This document shows positions 52,569 to 62,295 of a DNA stretch of 64,000 bases, one piece after another. Below the pieces are notes generated by a model. The model saw only the letters and a list, made by a program, of their open reading frames with translations, searched no databases and was not told where the DNA came from. Numbering within the stretch: position 1 is the first letter of the stretch; each line of letters begins with the position of its first letter. The stretch is from Pancytospora philotis. Taxonomy: Eukaryota; Microsporidia. The stretch covers positions 34,706 to 98,705 of the forward strand of contig JALRLY010000270.1 in NCBI GenBank assembly GCA_023647555.1, in the 5' to 3' direction. The translations under genes were made by a program, and so were the position numbers.

Positions 52569-55283
52569 TCATGTCTTGTGCTGCTCCGCCCTGCCGAGCT
52601 GCTCGAGCAGTGCCTGCATCTCCGGCCTGAAGCGCTGCTCCTCGACGAACTTCTCGCTGATTGCAAATTTTCCGTGCACGCGGCAGATGCGCTCCAGAGG
52701 CGCGCCGCTGGTGAGGCACTTCAGGAACAGCGACTCGTGGATGCTCGGACTGATGAGCCCGCAGAGGTACTCTACGATTGCAGTATCCAACGCGCTCACG
52801 AAGGTCTCGTAGAAGATGATGCTGATGTTGTTGTTGCCGACAGAGAGGCTGCGCACAATGCTGCGTATTATCGAGCCAATGGCCGGGTCGAAGAGATGCA
52901 CGACCAGCTTGGTCGAGTTATTCTTGATGCGGATGACATTTTTGCTGAGCAGGCTGTGGATGGCGAGCGCGACGTTCTTGTTGATGTCCGGGTCTGTCAG
53001 ATAGCTGAACAGAATGGACGAGTCGATGGAAGCGTTGTAGAGTATCACAAAATCGTGCAGCGCAGCAACCGCGTTGTTCTTAATAATGGCAGAGGGATGG
53101 GTGAGGGAGCCCATGAAGAGCGGCAGATGCGAGCTGAAGAAGGCCGAGGAGGTGAGCATCCAGGCGTTCAGTGTGAAGTACGCGGCCGTCTGTATCTCGT
53201 GCTCCGCTGCGTGCAATGAGTCTTCGATCAGCGGCGTGAACTGGTGGAGCAGCGAGGAGGGCGAGAACAGCAGCTCGTTCTCCCTCAGGAAAAAGAAGAA
53301 ATCGGCGATCTCCTCGTCCGTCTTGTCCCTCATGGATTCAGACAGCTCGTCGTACTTCAAAGACATCTTGGCAGCGCCGCCCGCCTTGCCGAGAGAGAGC
53401 CGGCGCGCCTCCTCCAGGCTCTTCCGCTTCTCGCGCAGATCCGTAAGGCCCTCGCTCCCGATGCTCCGCCTGAACTTCACTAGCTTATCCGCGCCAAGCT
53501 GCAGCGCACGCCCGTCCTTCTTCTGGTCCTGGCCCTTGTAGTTCCGCTCCAAGCGCTCCAGCAAGAAGTACTGCGAGAGCGCAATCCAGCCCACGCAGTC
53601 GAGCAGCTTCAGCTTGCTCTTGCACAGCACGAGGTTCTTCACCAGCTTGCCGCAGCTTTTCTCCGGGTTGAGAGAAACGGCGTAGAAAAGCTGCACGGTG
53701 TTTTTGACAACGGACTTGTCGTAGAAGCGCATCTTCGCAATGTTCTTCCCGGCCAGGCGCAGCAGATCGCTGCCGGGCGCAGTGCGGGAGCGCAGGTGCT
53801 GCAGAATCACCAGCACGTGGTTGTAGATCGCCATGCTCTGCTCGAGCTCGGCCTCGTCGCGCGAGCCGAAGAGAATGCCGGTCGCATGCTCCAGCAGCAC
53901 CAGGCCGTTCGACTCGGATATCTTCCGGCCGAGCTGGCGCAGCACGTACGCGCTCTCGAGCGTGCGATAGCCGCCGTAGAAATTCTTGTACAGCATCTCC
54001 TCGCTGACGCTCATCAGGCGCAGCGCCTCATCAAACGCCCTGTTATTGATAAACTCGTACACCACGTCCCGCCGCACCGCCGCTATCTCATTCAGCATAT
54101 CAACCACCAGCTGTCTGTCTTTGCTGTAGACCAGACCGAGGATCATCTCAAAGGCCCTGGTGGACCCGCGCAGCTGTAGTACGTATGCAATCTTAATGAA
54201 CGTCACTATCTCCACAATATCCGTCTTAAGGTCGTAGTCGAGCAGCTTGGTGATCGCAGCCAGCGCCTCCTCCATCAGCTCAACAAACTCGCGGAAGTCC
54301 TGCTCGATACGCTTCGTGCCAGCGGTCGTATTGCTGGCATTCTCCGCGCACTCAGGCTCCTCGGGCGCCAGCGTCTTCTTGTGCTTGAACGGGTGGTTCA
54401 GGAGAATCTCACCGAGCATGCTGACCGACTTCTTGCGCACATTCACCGTCTTGTCCTTCACGCGCTGCGTAATCTCGCGTATCAGCGTGTTCCGCTGGTC
54501 CTTGAGCACGCACTCCTTGGCAAACAGGCTGGCAATGCAGCCCAGCGCCCGGCCGCGCACATAGAAATTCACGTCGCTCAGCCGCTCCTCGACGAGCCGC
54601 GTCAGATCACGGATCGACTCCAGGTTGCTCTCCCCGCGGAAGTGCAGCACCAGCCTCTCCGCTATCTCGATAAAACAGCAGCGCAGGCTGTAGTGCTCGC
54701 TCTCGCCCAGAAAGCGGAAGGCACCGTAGTTCAGGAAATGCTCGATCGGCAGCAGCGGGAATATCTGCGACACGTTCTTGACCACCGTGGGATTGTCGAT
54801 GCCGACGGACTGCCGGATAAAGTCGTCCGCAAGGGCCGCGCGCGCCCCGAGCACATCAACCACCGTATCCGCACAGTCGGGCCAGTAGAGCATCTCGAGC
54901 ACGCTCGCGACCGTGAAATCCGCGCGCTGTATGAGCTCCAGCACGCGGATGCGCAGCTCCTCGTGTCGGCGCCCCTTCAGCCGGCCAAATACGAGGAACA
55001 GAATCGGCGCGGCGTCGCGCGAGTCCTTGATGGCGCTCAGCACGCGCTGGATCAGCGACACACTGGCGCTGCCTATCTCGCCCTCCGCGGGCGCGATGCG
55101 TGCAACAAAATCGTAGAGCAGGGCGCGGAACAGCTCGGAGGAGTCGTTCGCCCTCAGGAGCTGCCCCAGCACGGCCTCTGCATTCTCCAAGGTGGTGCTC
55201 TCCACCAGGCCTTTGTACTCTTCCGGCGCATCCGCAATGCACGCCGGCACAGCTCTCTTATCCAGGCTCGCTGCTTGCCGCAT
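52569..55283 (-). CDS. YCS4: condensin HEAT subunit Cnd1/CAP-D2
   Basis: The product has 904 residues. CAP-D2 is the HEAT-repeat subunit of condensin, which compacts chromosomes in mitosis. HEAT repeats run through the protein. The family blocks are LVEERLSDVNFYVRGRALGC with ITQRVKDKTVNVRKKSVSML (about residues 225-300), where the first repeats of CAP-D2 read RM.D...VR..ALQ, and SLTHPSAIIKNNAVAALHDF through YLTDPDINKNVALAIHSLLS (about residues 730-790), matching the C-terminal Cnd1 signature. Yeast Ycs4 is 1176 residues. ATG at 55283 is the first in frame; the open frame continues 17 codons upstream without one. Confidence 0.75.
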   Translation of the reverse strand: MRQAASLDKRAVPACIADAPEEYKGLVESTTLENAEAVLGQLLRANDSSELFRALLYDFVARIAPAEGEIGSASVSLIQRVLSAIKDSRDAAPILFLVFGRLKGRRHEELRIRVLELIQRADFTVASVLEMLYWPDCADTVVDVLGARAALADDFIRQSVGIDNPTVVKNVSQIFPLLPIEHFLNYGAFRFLGESEHYSLRCCFIEIAERLVLHFRGESNLESIRDLTRLVEERLSDVNFYVRGRALGCIASLFAKECVLKDQRNTLIREITQRVKDKTVNVRKKSVSMLGEILLNHPFKHKKTLAPEEPECAENASNTTAGTKRIEQDFREFVELMEEALAAITKLLDYDLKTDIVEIVTFIKIAYVLQLRGSTRAFEMILGLVYSKDRQLVVDMLNEIAAVRRDVVYEFINNRAFDEALRLMSVSEEMLYKNFYGGYRTLESAYVLRQLGRKISESNGLVLLEHATGILFGSRDEAELEQSMAIYNHVLVILQHLRSRTAPGSDLLRLAGKNIAKMRFYDKSVVKNTVQLFYAVSLNPEKSCGKLVKNLVLCKSKLKLLDCVGWIALSQYFLLERLERNYKGQDQKKDGRALQLGADKLVKFRRSIGSEGLTDLREKRKSLEEARRLSLGKAGGAAKMSLKYDELSESMRDKTDEEIADFFFFLRENELLFSPSSLLHQFTPLIEDSLHAAEHEIQTAAYFTLNAWMLTSSAFFSSHLPLFMGSLTHPSAIIKNNAVAALHDFVILYNASIDSSILFSYLTDPDINKNVALAIHSLLSKNVIRIKNNSTKLVVHLFDPAIGSIIRSIVRSLSVGNNNISIIFYETFVSALDTAIVEYLCGLISPSIHESLFLKCLTSGAPLERICRVHGKFAISEKFVEEQRFRPEMQALLEQLGRAEQHKT

Positions 55284-55912
55284 TAGGGGTCGCCGCGTGC
55301 GTGATTTTCTCGGCACTGCGAGCAGGGGCTCCACACGGTTCTCTGTGCCCGAGCGCCATGAGAATGCAACGCGCGCCTATCATTTCACAATACTTGGCGC
55401 ACGCTTCCACGCTCTCGTCAAAAATCTATTAACTGACGCATAAACAAATCGGCCGCTCAGACAGCGAGCCTGCGGGCTGTGCCGTTACAGCTCATTGGAT
55501 GAGCGTTGGAGAGCTGTTGGAGCACTTAAAGGCACCAATACGTTCGCGACTCTATTCGAAGCTATTTGGCTCGAAAAGCTTGTCCTCGCACAATCAATAC
55601 GCTTACGTCATACGCCGCCTGTAATATTCCAGCGAATCTAGATTCCAATAGAACATTCCACGCTGTCATCGGCCCACCCTTGCTTGTTTGCGCCCATCAC
55701 CTGCCCTAAGCGCGGGAAAGCGGGCCCGCACGCATGCGCAGCAGCAAACCGGGAACCGCTCCTCCACGCGTAGCACCCGGTGTAAGTACGGGCGCAGCCC
55801 GTACCCGGCGAGCGCTGCTGCGCACAATGCGTCCGCTCAAATGCGATTGTTTGTTGTTGATCCTCTTACCGGATCCGCGCCCGGAAGCGCCGGCGCGCTT
55901 GCACAAAAGCAT
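55284..55912. other. spacer between condensin and the eight-pass membrane gene
   Basis: GC-rich from about 55690. Contains a perfect 8-bp hairpin with a 3-nt loop (GTACGGGC at 55784-55791, GCCCGTAC at 55795-55802). No gene supported. Confidence 0.45.
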
Positions 55913-56849
55913 TTATTTGGTGTCTAGTTTGCGGAAGAGAGTCCTGGCGGCCCGCACGCCCTTCAGCCCGATCCCGAAGTAGTGGAAGTCGAGCACGGTG
56001 AAGGCCAGGCAGAACACAGAGATGAAGATGTACCACAGCACGTCGCCGTATTGACTAAATTAGGAGTTTACACTTACTTTTTGGAGCACCGAGACGGCGA
56101 GAGCACCACATACACCCACATCACCATGTAGAGCGCATGCAGCACGCCGAAGCTGCCGACGGCGAGCGTCACGAGGCGCACAGGCACGCACTCGTCGTCG
56201 GGCCTGTAGAGCGCGGTCGCGACGAAGAACACGTGGATCCCGATGCGCACGATCAGGTTGATGCGCTTCGAGTCCGGCGACGGGCAGGACGTGAAGAGCG
56301 TCTTCATCATCGTCATCACGACGATCATGGCGTTGATCAGCGCGAGCATCGTCACGTTGCGGAAGTACTCGCGTGCCTTGTACGCTCCTAAATTACGAGT
56401 TTACACTTACTGTACAGCCGCGTGTCCGGCCCGAAGTCGTGGAACGCCTTGATGTACGAGAAGTTGCGGTAGTACACGAGCACCGCGGCGACGTACGCGA
56501 GCGAGGAGAAGAAGAAAACAAAGTAGAGCGCCTTGAGCGTGTCCTGGCTGCGCACGCGCACGAGGAGGACCATGGTGCGGTCGTACGTCTGGAGGACGAG
56601 CAGAATGAACGAGATTGTGTAGGAGAAGTACGATGCCTTTGTGTAGGCATACGTGTTCATGAGGAAGACAGTCAGATCGCGGAAAATCAGCTCGAACAGG
56701 AAGGTGTTGCGCCACACGTTGCAGTCGCCCGGTATTCTGCGCATGATGCTGAATAGGATGATCGCCTTGAGCATGCACAGCGGGAAGTCGACCAGCAGGC
56801 TCCCGATGGTGATCTGCGCATTATTTATATACAGCAATCTGGCAAGCAT
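55913..56849 (-). CDS. eight-pass membrane protein with two 23-nt introns
   Basis: Exons are 56849-56411, 56387-56078 and 56054-55913, giving 296 residues. Each exon is open in the right frame and the joined frame reaches TAA at 55913-55915. About eight membrane helices are visible: ITIGSLLVDFPLCMLKAIIL, FLFELIFRDLTVFLMNTYAY, YFSYTISFILLVLQTYD, LKALYFVFFFSSLAYVAAVL, VTMLALINAMIVVMTMMKTL, INLIVRIGIHVFFVATALY, VGSFGVLHALYMVMWVYVVL and VLWYIFISVFCLAFTVLDF. No family recognised. Without the introns the exon-2 and exon-3 frames would be lost, which is strong evidence that splicing is real. The stop overlaps AATAAA. Confidence 0.8.
56055..56077 (-). other. 23-nt spliceosomal intron 2
   Basis: Starts GTAAGTG and ends CTCCTAATTTAG, with a TAAT branch site fused to the 3' splice site. 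Removing it joins AA|T into an Asn codon and restores the frame. Confidence 0.85.
56388..56410 (-). other. 23-nt spliceosomal intron 1
   Basis: Starts GTAAGTG and ends CTCGTAATTTAG; identical to intron 2 at 22 of 23 positions. Removing it joins A|GA into an Arg codon. Confidence 0.85.
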
Positions 56850-57480
56850 CCCGGGCTTCGTGCCTGCACTTATTTAAAAGCCACGTGGCTGGCACGTGCC
56901 CGATCAGATTTGCGTTAATATGCCGGTCCGGTGTGGAACTGCGCGCGCCCGCGTGTGTTTCCGTACTCGCGTCTGTCGTAACCAAAGCTGATTTGGCGGG
57001 ATATGGGCATATGCTGTTTGCCTGCGGCGTACTGCTGATGCTGCGCACATGCATGCTGTTGCGCTGCGAATAACCGTAAATGAAAGCAGTGGTGTGATAC
57101 CAGCTTCCTCCTGCGCTCATTTTAATATTTGGCGATTTTAGATTTATTGAGGGATATTAGCCAACGAGCTGTAATATTATATGCAAATAGCTTTATTTGT
57201 AGCATATAAAGTTTAGTATCATAAATATTGCAGGCACCTCTTGTCCGGCATATTTTGCTTGTGTATGAAAAGCGAACTTACAGATCCGGATAAATAAAAT
57301 GCGAGCCTGGCATTATTGATTAGAGAAATCGCTTAGCAGCTAGCTTATCCGATTTTCTGGTAAGTTTATCGGCGTGCCACAGCGCATACCCGCGGACGCG
57401 TTACCGTTTAAGCACTACAGAAATGTGCAAAAAAATAGTTGCGAAGAAATCGTGATGACACTACTATAGCACTGCGTTAT
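56850..57480. other. spacer between the membrane gene and DNA ligase I
   Basis: AT-rich towards the ligase. No gene seen. Confidence 0.55.
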
Positions 57481-59385
57481 TTAATTGAACTCGTCTCCCG
57501 ACTCTTCGTCTCGGTTGTCAACGTACATCCGGAGGATCTGGTTGCTGGTCGTTGCCTCGCGGACACCCTTGTCGTCGCGCTGCCGCACAAACCGCGGGAA
57601 GCGCAGGCTGATGCCCTTGCCGTCCACGGAGCCGGCCGGGTAGACCGGGCTGAGGCTCAGCGAGGCCGCCTTCACCTCCCACACATACTTGGGCTCGACC
57701 CAGTGGTCGGGGGCCGCACCGCTTTTGTAGACGTACTCGGCAGCGTTCACCGTGACTGTGGGCGCCAGCTGCCCGTGGAGCTGCGCCAGCGCCGCATCCG
57801 AGAATCCCGTACCGATTTTGCAGCACGCCTCGAACTTGTCGATCGTGTCGTTGTAGACCCCGAGCAGGAAGCCGCCGTACGCGCCCGTGCGCTTGCCCTT
57901 TCCGTAGAAGACGCCCATGACCACCAGGTCCATCGAGTCGCCGAGGTTGTCGAGGTAGTCGCTCTTCATCTTGACCCACGAGTTGGTGCGCATCGACGGC
58001 TTGTAGACCGACTCCAGCGACTTCAGCATCACGCCCTCGCAGCTGCTCTGGACGGACGCGCGGAAGTGCGCGTCGATGTCCTCCACGCTCCTGCACTCGA
58101 TCGAGTCCGCGAACCTGAACTTGCCCTCGATTTCTGAGATGTTGGCGTACAGCGCCTTGCGCCGCGCCTCTAACGGCTTCTCGAGCAGCTCCTCGCCGTC
58201 GAAGTAGATCAGATCGAACGCGAAGACGCAGACCTGCACCTCGATGGTCTCGGTGTTCTTGCGCTTGCGCGTGCTCAGCACCTGGAACGGCTGGATCTCC
58301 CCGTCCTTGTAGGCGACGACCTCGCCGTCGATGATGTACGACTTGCTGGAGAGGCTCAGACTCGTCAGGTCGGGGTACTTGGCGCTGATGTCCTCCGAGT
58401 TGCGCGAAAAGACCTTGAAGAGGCCGTCCTTGTGGTGCAGCTGCACGCGCTCGCCGTCGTACTTGAACTCTGAGACGAACTTGATGTTCTCCACCCGGGA
58501 GAACGCCTTGGTGAGGTTCTTGGAGGGCTGCGCGAGCATCGGCTTGAGCGGGATGCCGGGTGTTATTTTGCAGACGGCCGGCAGGTTGCTGATCCCGTGC
58601 TCCAGCGCGAGCTGCACCAGCACCTCGAAGTCGGGCTGTTTGTTGTATGCCTCCTTAATGACAGTAACGGCCTCGGTGGTGGTGTCGCAGTAGCGCGCGC
58701 CCTGCTTCTGCCTTTTCGGCTGCTCTTCGGCCTCGGACGTATCCTCAGACACATCCTCGGATACATTTTCACACGCATTTTCAGACACGTCGCAGGCGGC
58801 GGCCGCCTCGTCGTCCAGACGGACCGGCGAATTCAGCGCACAGGCCAGCGCGATCAGAACCGTCTGGAGCGCCAGCCCGATCTTGAGCTTGCAGGTGAAG
58901 AGTCGCACCATGTACTTGGTCTCCAGCGGCGAGCACACATTGATGAGCTGCAGCATGATGTTCTTCTTGGCGTTTACGGAGTTCTTGCCGTTCTCCTTGG
59001 CGATGAGCCTGAGCTGCCGCAGCGCATCGACGATGGTCAGGCGCCTCTCGGTGACGAAGAGCTGTGTGACGCGGTGCTTCATGGCGACGTCGCCGAGGTC
59101 CCCCGCGCTCCTGAACAGCTGCTGCACCTTCTCTGCGCTCAGGCCCGTCGCGCTCGAGACCGCCGAGAAGATCGCGCGGTCGCCTATGCCGAGCTCGGTG
59201 CCGAAGTGCTGCGGGTAGATCGTGGCGGTACAGAGGAAGAGCGCCGCGGCCAGGCTCTCCGGATCGTCGATGGCGAGCAGGGACAGGAACTTGGAGAGCA
59301 TCGCCTGTATTTCCAGCCGCTTGGTGGTCTTGGAGATACCTTCCAGGACATTGCAAAGCTCCAAGAAAGTGGTGCGCTCCCCCAT
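57481..59385 (-). CDS. CDC9: ATP-dependent DNA ligase I
   Basis: The product has 634 residues. It seals Okazaki fragments. An N-terminal helical domain (1-190) is followed by an acidic, repetitive linker (about 198-221, with VSEDVSEDTSEAEE), the nucleotidyltransferase core with nucleophile Lys308 in EFKYDGERVQLH, motifs FSRNSEDIS and IIDGEVVAY, FDLIYFDGEELLEKP, SCEGVMLKS and WVKMKSDY, and an OB fold ending ATTSNQILRMYVDN. The last element and the overall layout match DNA ligase I rather than III or IV. Yeast Cdc9 is 755 residues; the N-terminal targeting/PIP-box part is missing. ATG at 59385 is 5 nt from an A/T element. Confidence 0.95.
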   Translation of the reverse strand: MGERTTFLELCNVLEGISKTTKRLEIQAMLSKFLSLLAIDDPESLAAALFLCTATIYPQHFGTELGIGDRAIFSAVSSATGLSAEKVQQLFRSAGDLGDVAMKHRVTQLFVTERRLTIVDALRQLRLIAKENGKNSVNAKKNIMLQLINVCSPLETKYMVRLFTCKLKIGLALQTVLIALACALNSPVRLDDEAAAACDVSENACENVSEDVSEDTSEAEEQPKRQKQGARYCDTTTEAVTVIKEAYNKQPDFEVLVQLALEHGISNLPAVCKITPGIPLKPMLAQPSKNLTKAFSRVENIKFVSEFKYDGERVQLHHKDGLFKVFSRNSEDISAKYPDLTSLSLSSKSYIIDGEVVAYKDGEIQPFQVLSTRKRKNTETIEVQVCVFAFDLIYFDGEELLEKPLEARRKALYANISEIEGKFRFADSIECRSVEDIDAHFRASVQSSCEGVMLKSLESVYKPSMRTNSWVKMKSDYLDNLGDSMDLVVMGVFYGKGKRTGAYGGFLLGVYNDTIDKFEACCKIGTGFSDAALAQLHGQLAPTVTVNAAEYVYKSGAAPDHWVEPKYVWEVKAASLSLSPVYPAGSVDGKGISLRFPRFVRQRDDKGVREATTSNQILRMYVDNRDEESGDEFN

Positions 59386-59390
59386 GGCTC

Positions 59391-59398
59391 AAAAATTT
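59391..59398 (-). promoter_or_regulatory. AAATTTTT element upstream of DNA ligase I
   Basis: 5 nt before the ATG (GAGCC between). Confidence 0.5.
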
Positions 59399-59729
59399 GA
59401 TTTCGTGAAGTTTTAAGCGGTCAGGATGCGCTGAGGCATCCGTCTGTGCGGATCTAAGGTCCATGTGAGCTGTAGAGCGAGAAGTGTCCGACGGGGAGGA
59501 GCATCCTATAAGATTGGCGAGGCATCGGTTCTTTTTTACTTGCCTGGAGCGCCCGATTCTTGTAAAGTCTATGGTAATGCGCATTTACAGTACTTATTAG
59601 CATAAGCTGGATAATACCCGTTTGAATCATCGATTCCGACACACAATTTTGTCAAGCTCCCCATCGCTGTGCCTATCGCTGTGCCTATCTCCGTGCCTCT
59701 CGCACTAGTCTGCTGAAAATCTTGGAGCC
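59399..59729. other. spacer between divergent ligase and MED22-like
   Basis: Tandem copies of CGCTGTGCCTAT near 59665-59690 precede the MED22-like gene. No gene seen. Confidence 0.5.
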
Positions 59730-60086
59730 ATGAACAAGCAGGAGTGCAGGAAGGCGATACGCGAGCGCATCGAGAAAATACTCGAGGGCCTCAGCGACAT
59801 TCTGATGCATCTGCGCACCAACGAGGGCACGGAGTTCTCGGAGATGCGCTCGCTGGTCCTGGCGAAGCAGAAGGCGATCGACCTCACCGAGCAGTGCGCG
59901 CGGATATTCCAGCATCTTGTCGAGCTGCGGTACTACCACCTGGCCGAGCACAAGGAGCATCGGAGCCGCGAAAATAGTGTACCAAACAATGCTTTTACCG
60001 GCGAAGCGCTCTGCATGTCTCACGGCTACGCTGCGCCCACAGCCTACCTCGAGGACCAGCCGAGCGGCAAGGAAGGCCAGTCCTAG
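59730..60086 (+). CDS. small coiled-coil protein, MED22-like
   Basis: The product has 118 residues. Two helices are visible: CRKAIRERIEKILEGLSDIL and LVLAKQKAIDLTEQCARIFQ running to LVELRYYHL, then an unstructured tail. The spacing, with a second helix that carries a hydrophobic heptad ending in a LK/LR segment, is what MED22/Srb6 of the Mediator head shows (V.AE.L..L..ELK). MED22 pairs with MED11 and contacts the same module as MED18, present at 35768. Other two-helix proteins (BLOC or prefoldin type) remain possible. ATG at 59730 follows TTGGAGCC. Confidence 0.35.
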   Translation: MNKQECRKAIRERIEKILEGLSDILMHLRTNEGTEFSEMRSLVLAKQKAIDLTEQCARIFQHLVELRYYHLAEHKEHRSRENSVPNNAFTGEALCMSHGYAAPTAYLEDQPSGKEGQS

Positions 60087-60248
60087 ATCTGCAAGCATGC
60101 ATGCAGCGATAGCCAGATGACTGCAATAGGTAATAAAGCAACAACAACAAACCACGATACGATAAGCGCACTACTTCTGAACGTATCGTATAGGATATGC
60201 TCATCTGAGCGTATAAGGCACTACTCCCGAACGCATGCAATAAAACAT

Positions 60249-62276
60249 TTATTTAAGGCCGGTGGCGAGCTCTTTGCTGTACTCGTCCAGACTGGGCAGC
60301 ATGTACATCTTGTCGTTGTACATGTAGCTGTAGAAGACGTTGTTGTAGACCGTGTTTTCGGCGTCGTTGACGAACACGAACCGCGGCTTGAGCGGCCTGT
60401 CCGTGAGCACGTACGCGACGAGGTCGAGCACGTACTTGGAGAGCTCGTTCTCCGGCGGCGCGAAGAGGATCGGGCCGCTGCAGCAGCCGTCGAAGAGCAT
60501 CGCAACGGAGTCGGCGCTGCAGGACTTCCCGGCGTAGAAGAAGACGGTCGCGCCCGTGTCGAGCAGGAACAGGCCGTCCGGCACCAGCGAGTCCATGGAG
60601 AGCGGCAGCGGGGACAGGCAGTTGTCGTTGATGTTGAGGAGCAGCGGATACACCAGCAGGTCGACGATCTTCGCGTAGGCGTTGGAGAAGAGGTAGACGT
60701 AGTACGCGCGGAAGTCCACGGGCGTGGCCGCGTCGGGCCGCAGCGGGATCGACTTGCGCGCCGCGAGCACCAGCGACGGGAGGTCTGCGAGGTTAGCCGG
60801 GATCTGGCCGTTCCTGCTCGCGAGCTCGCGCCAGATGCTGGCGAGCTCCTTCTGCATGCGCTCGCCGCCCGCGAGCTTCTTCTTGCCCTCGTAGTAGAAC
60901 GCGTCGAGGACGAGGGCGTGGCAGATCGCGCCGGCGTCGCACGAGTCGTAGAAGGTCGAGCCCTGCACCGGGAGGCAGATGTTGAAGACGCGAATCATCC
61001 GCTGGCCCGTCTTGGTGATGCGGATCATCGCGATCTGCAGGTACAGCGCCTGCGACACGTTGTTGAAGAGCATGACCGAGAAGTTGATGCAGTGCGAGGG
61101 GTTCCAGTTGGCCATGCCGAGCAGATCGGCCGATTTCTGCACGAAGTTGCCGTACACGTTCTTGAGGACCGCGCCCTCCGTCGCGCGGATGCGGCAGGCG
61201 GCCCCGAAGCCGATGCTGCGCGCGAAGTGGTCGGCGAGGTCGCAGTAGAGCTTGGAGGTGAAGACCGGGCTCGCGCCGTCGTAGTTCGAGTAGTGGTAGG
61301 CGGCGCCGCCGGTGAGCTGCGCGAGCACGCCCACGGTCGGGAAGCCGATGCTCGCGCGCGCCATCACGAAGACGTTCGCGCAGATGTTCTTGCGCGCGAG
61401 CGCCTCCGCCGCGGCCTTGTACTCGCTGCTGCCGCAGGCGAGGCTGTCCGAGAGACTGACGGCCGACTTGCCGAAGCTGGGCGCCGACGAGAAGAAGAGG
61501 AAGACGGACGCCGAGCGGAACATGTTCTTGGCGATGTGCAGCGGCGCGAGCAGGTTCGAGTGCACGCTCTTCTTGGTCTCGAAGTACCGCTCGAGCGCCG
61601 CGGTGTCGAGCGCGCTCTCCCCGGACACGAGCTCCGACAGCTGGAAGAGCGCGGCGTCCTGCAGCATCAGCGGCGGGCTGCTCGGAATCACGCTGATCGT
61701 GCCGTTCGCATTCAGCAGGTAGACAAACTCGTTGAAGAACATGAAGCAGACCTTGGTGCGCTTGTCGTGCTCGACGCCGCGCAGCGTCTCTCTGATGCAG
61801 CCGAGCACGGAGCCGAGCACGCTGAGCTTCTGCGCCTCGAGCGACACGTCCACGACGAAGCAGAGCACGGGCGGCTCCGAGGTCTTGACGCTGAACGAGT
61901 CGGGCGCCTCCATCTCGTAGACGTCGTGGCGCAGGTCCTCGCGCACGAAGCACTGCCGGTTGAACGCCGCGTTGCGCACCGCGCTGTCCGCGTGGTCGTT
62001 GCGCAGGCGCTCGAGCATCTGGAACGGCTCCTGCACCTCGTTCACGCTCCGGCAGATGTTGCAGCTCCAGCGCAGGCCGGGCATGAGGATCTCGACGTAC
62101 GGGTTCAGGTAGGCCTTGCAGTTGCCGCAGCGCACGAGGCTGTCGGCCACGACGGGGACCGCGGCGCCCTCCTTTTCAAATTCCACGCTGAAGAAAAGCG
62201 GAACGGCAGAGTCCCTCACCTGCGCCTGGTCCTCGGGCAGGCTGTTGATCGAGGCGCGGTAGCATCTGTTTTCCAT
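60249..62276 (-). CDS. SEC24: COPII coat cargo adaptor Sec24, paralogue B
   Basis: The product has 675 residues. This copy has the canonical Sec24 zinc finger: LVRCGNCKAYLNPYVEILMP with RWSCNICRSVNEV (residues about 45-80), followed by the trunk domain PPVLCFVVDVSLEAQKLSVL, the MLQDAALFQLSELVSG segment, the helical domain and a C-terminal gelsolin-like domain (DGLFLLDTGATVFFYAGKSC). Like paralogue A it lacks the long disordered N-terminus of yeast Sec24. Strong codon bias and a long antisense open frame are side effects of the GC content. ATG at 62276 is preceded by AAAATTTTTGGCCCACAGT. Confidence 0.87.
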   Translation of the reverse strand: MENRCYRASINSLPEDQAQVRDSAVPLFFSVEFEKEGAAVPVVADSLVRCGNCKAYLNPYVEILMPGLRWSCNICRSVNEVQEPFQMLERLRNDHADSAVRNAAFNRQCFVREDLRHDVYEMEAPDSFSVKTSEPPVLCFVVDVSLEAQKLSVLGSVLGCIRETLRGVEHDKRTKVCFMFFNEFVYLLNANGTISVIPSSPPLMLQDAALFQLSELVSGESALDTAALERYFETKKSVHSNLLAPLHIAKNMFRSASVFLFFSSAPSFGKSAVSLSDSLACGSSEYKAAAEALARKNICANVFVMARASIGFPTVGVLAQLTGGAAYHYSNYDGASPVFTSKLYCDLADHFARSIGFGAACRIRATEGAVLKNVYGNFVQKSADLLGMANWNPSHCINFSVMLFNNVSQALYLQIAMIRITKTGQRMIRVFNICLPVQGSTFYDSCDAGAICHALVLDAFYYEGKKKLAGGERMQKELASIWRELASRNGQIPANLADLPSLVLAARKSIPLRPDAATPVDFRAYYVYLFSNAYAKIVDLLVYPLLLNINDNCLSPLPLSMDSLVPDGLFLLDTGATVFFYAGKSCSADSVAMLFDGCCSGPILFAPPENELSKYVLDLVAYVLTDRPLKPRFVFVNDAENTVYNNVFYSYMYNDKMYMLPSLDEYSKELATGLK

Positions 62277-62286
62277 ACTGTGGGCC

Positions 62287-62295
62287 AAAAATTTT
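62287..62295 (-). promoter_or_regulatory. AAAATTTTT element upstream of Sec24 B
   Basis: 10 nt before the ATG, with GGCCC between. Confidence 0.5.
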
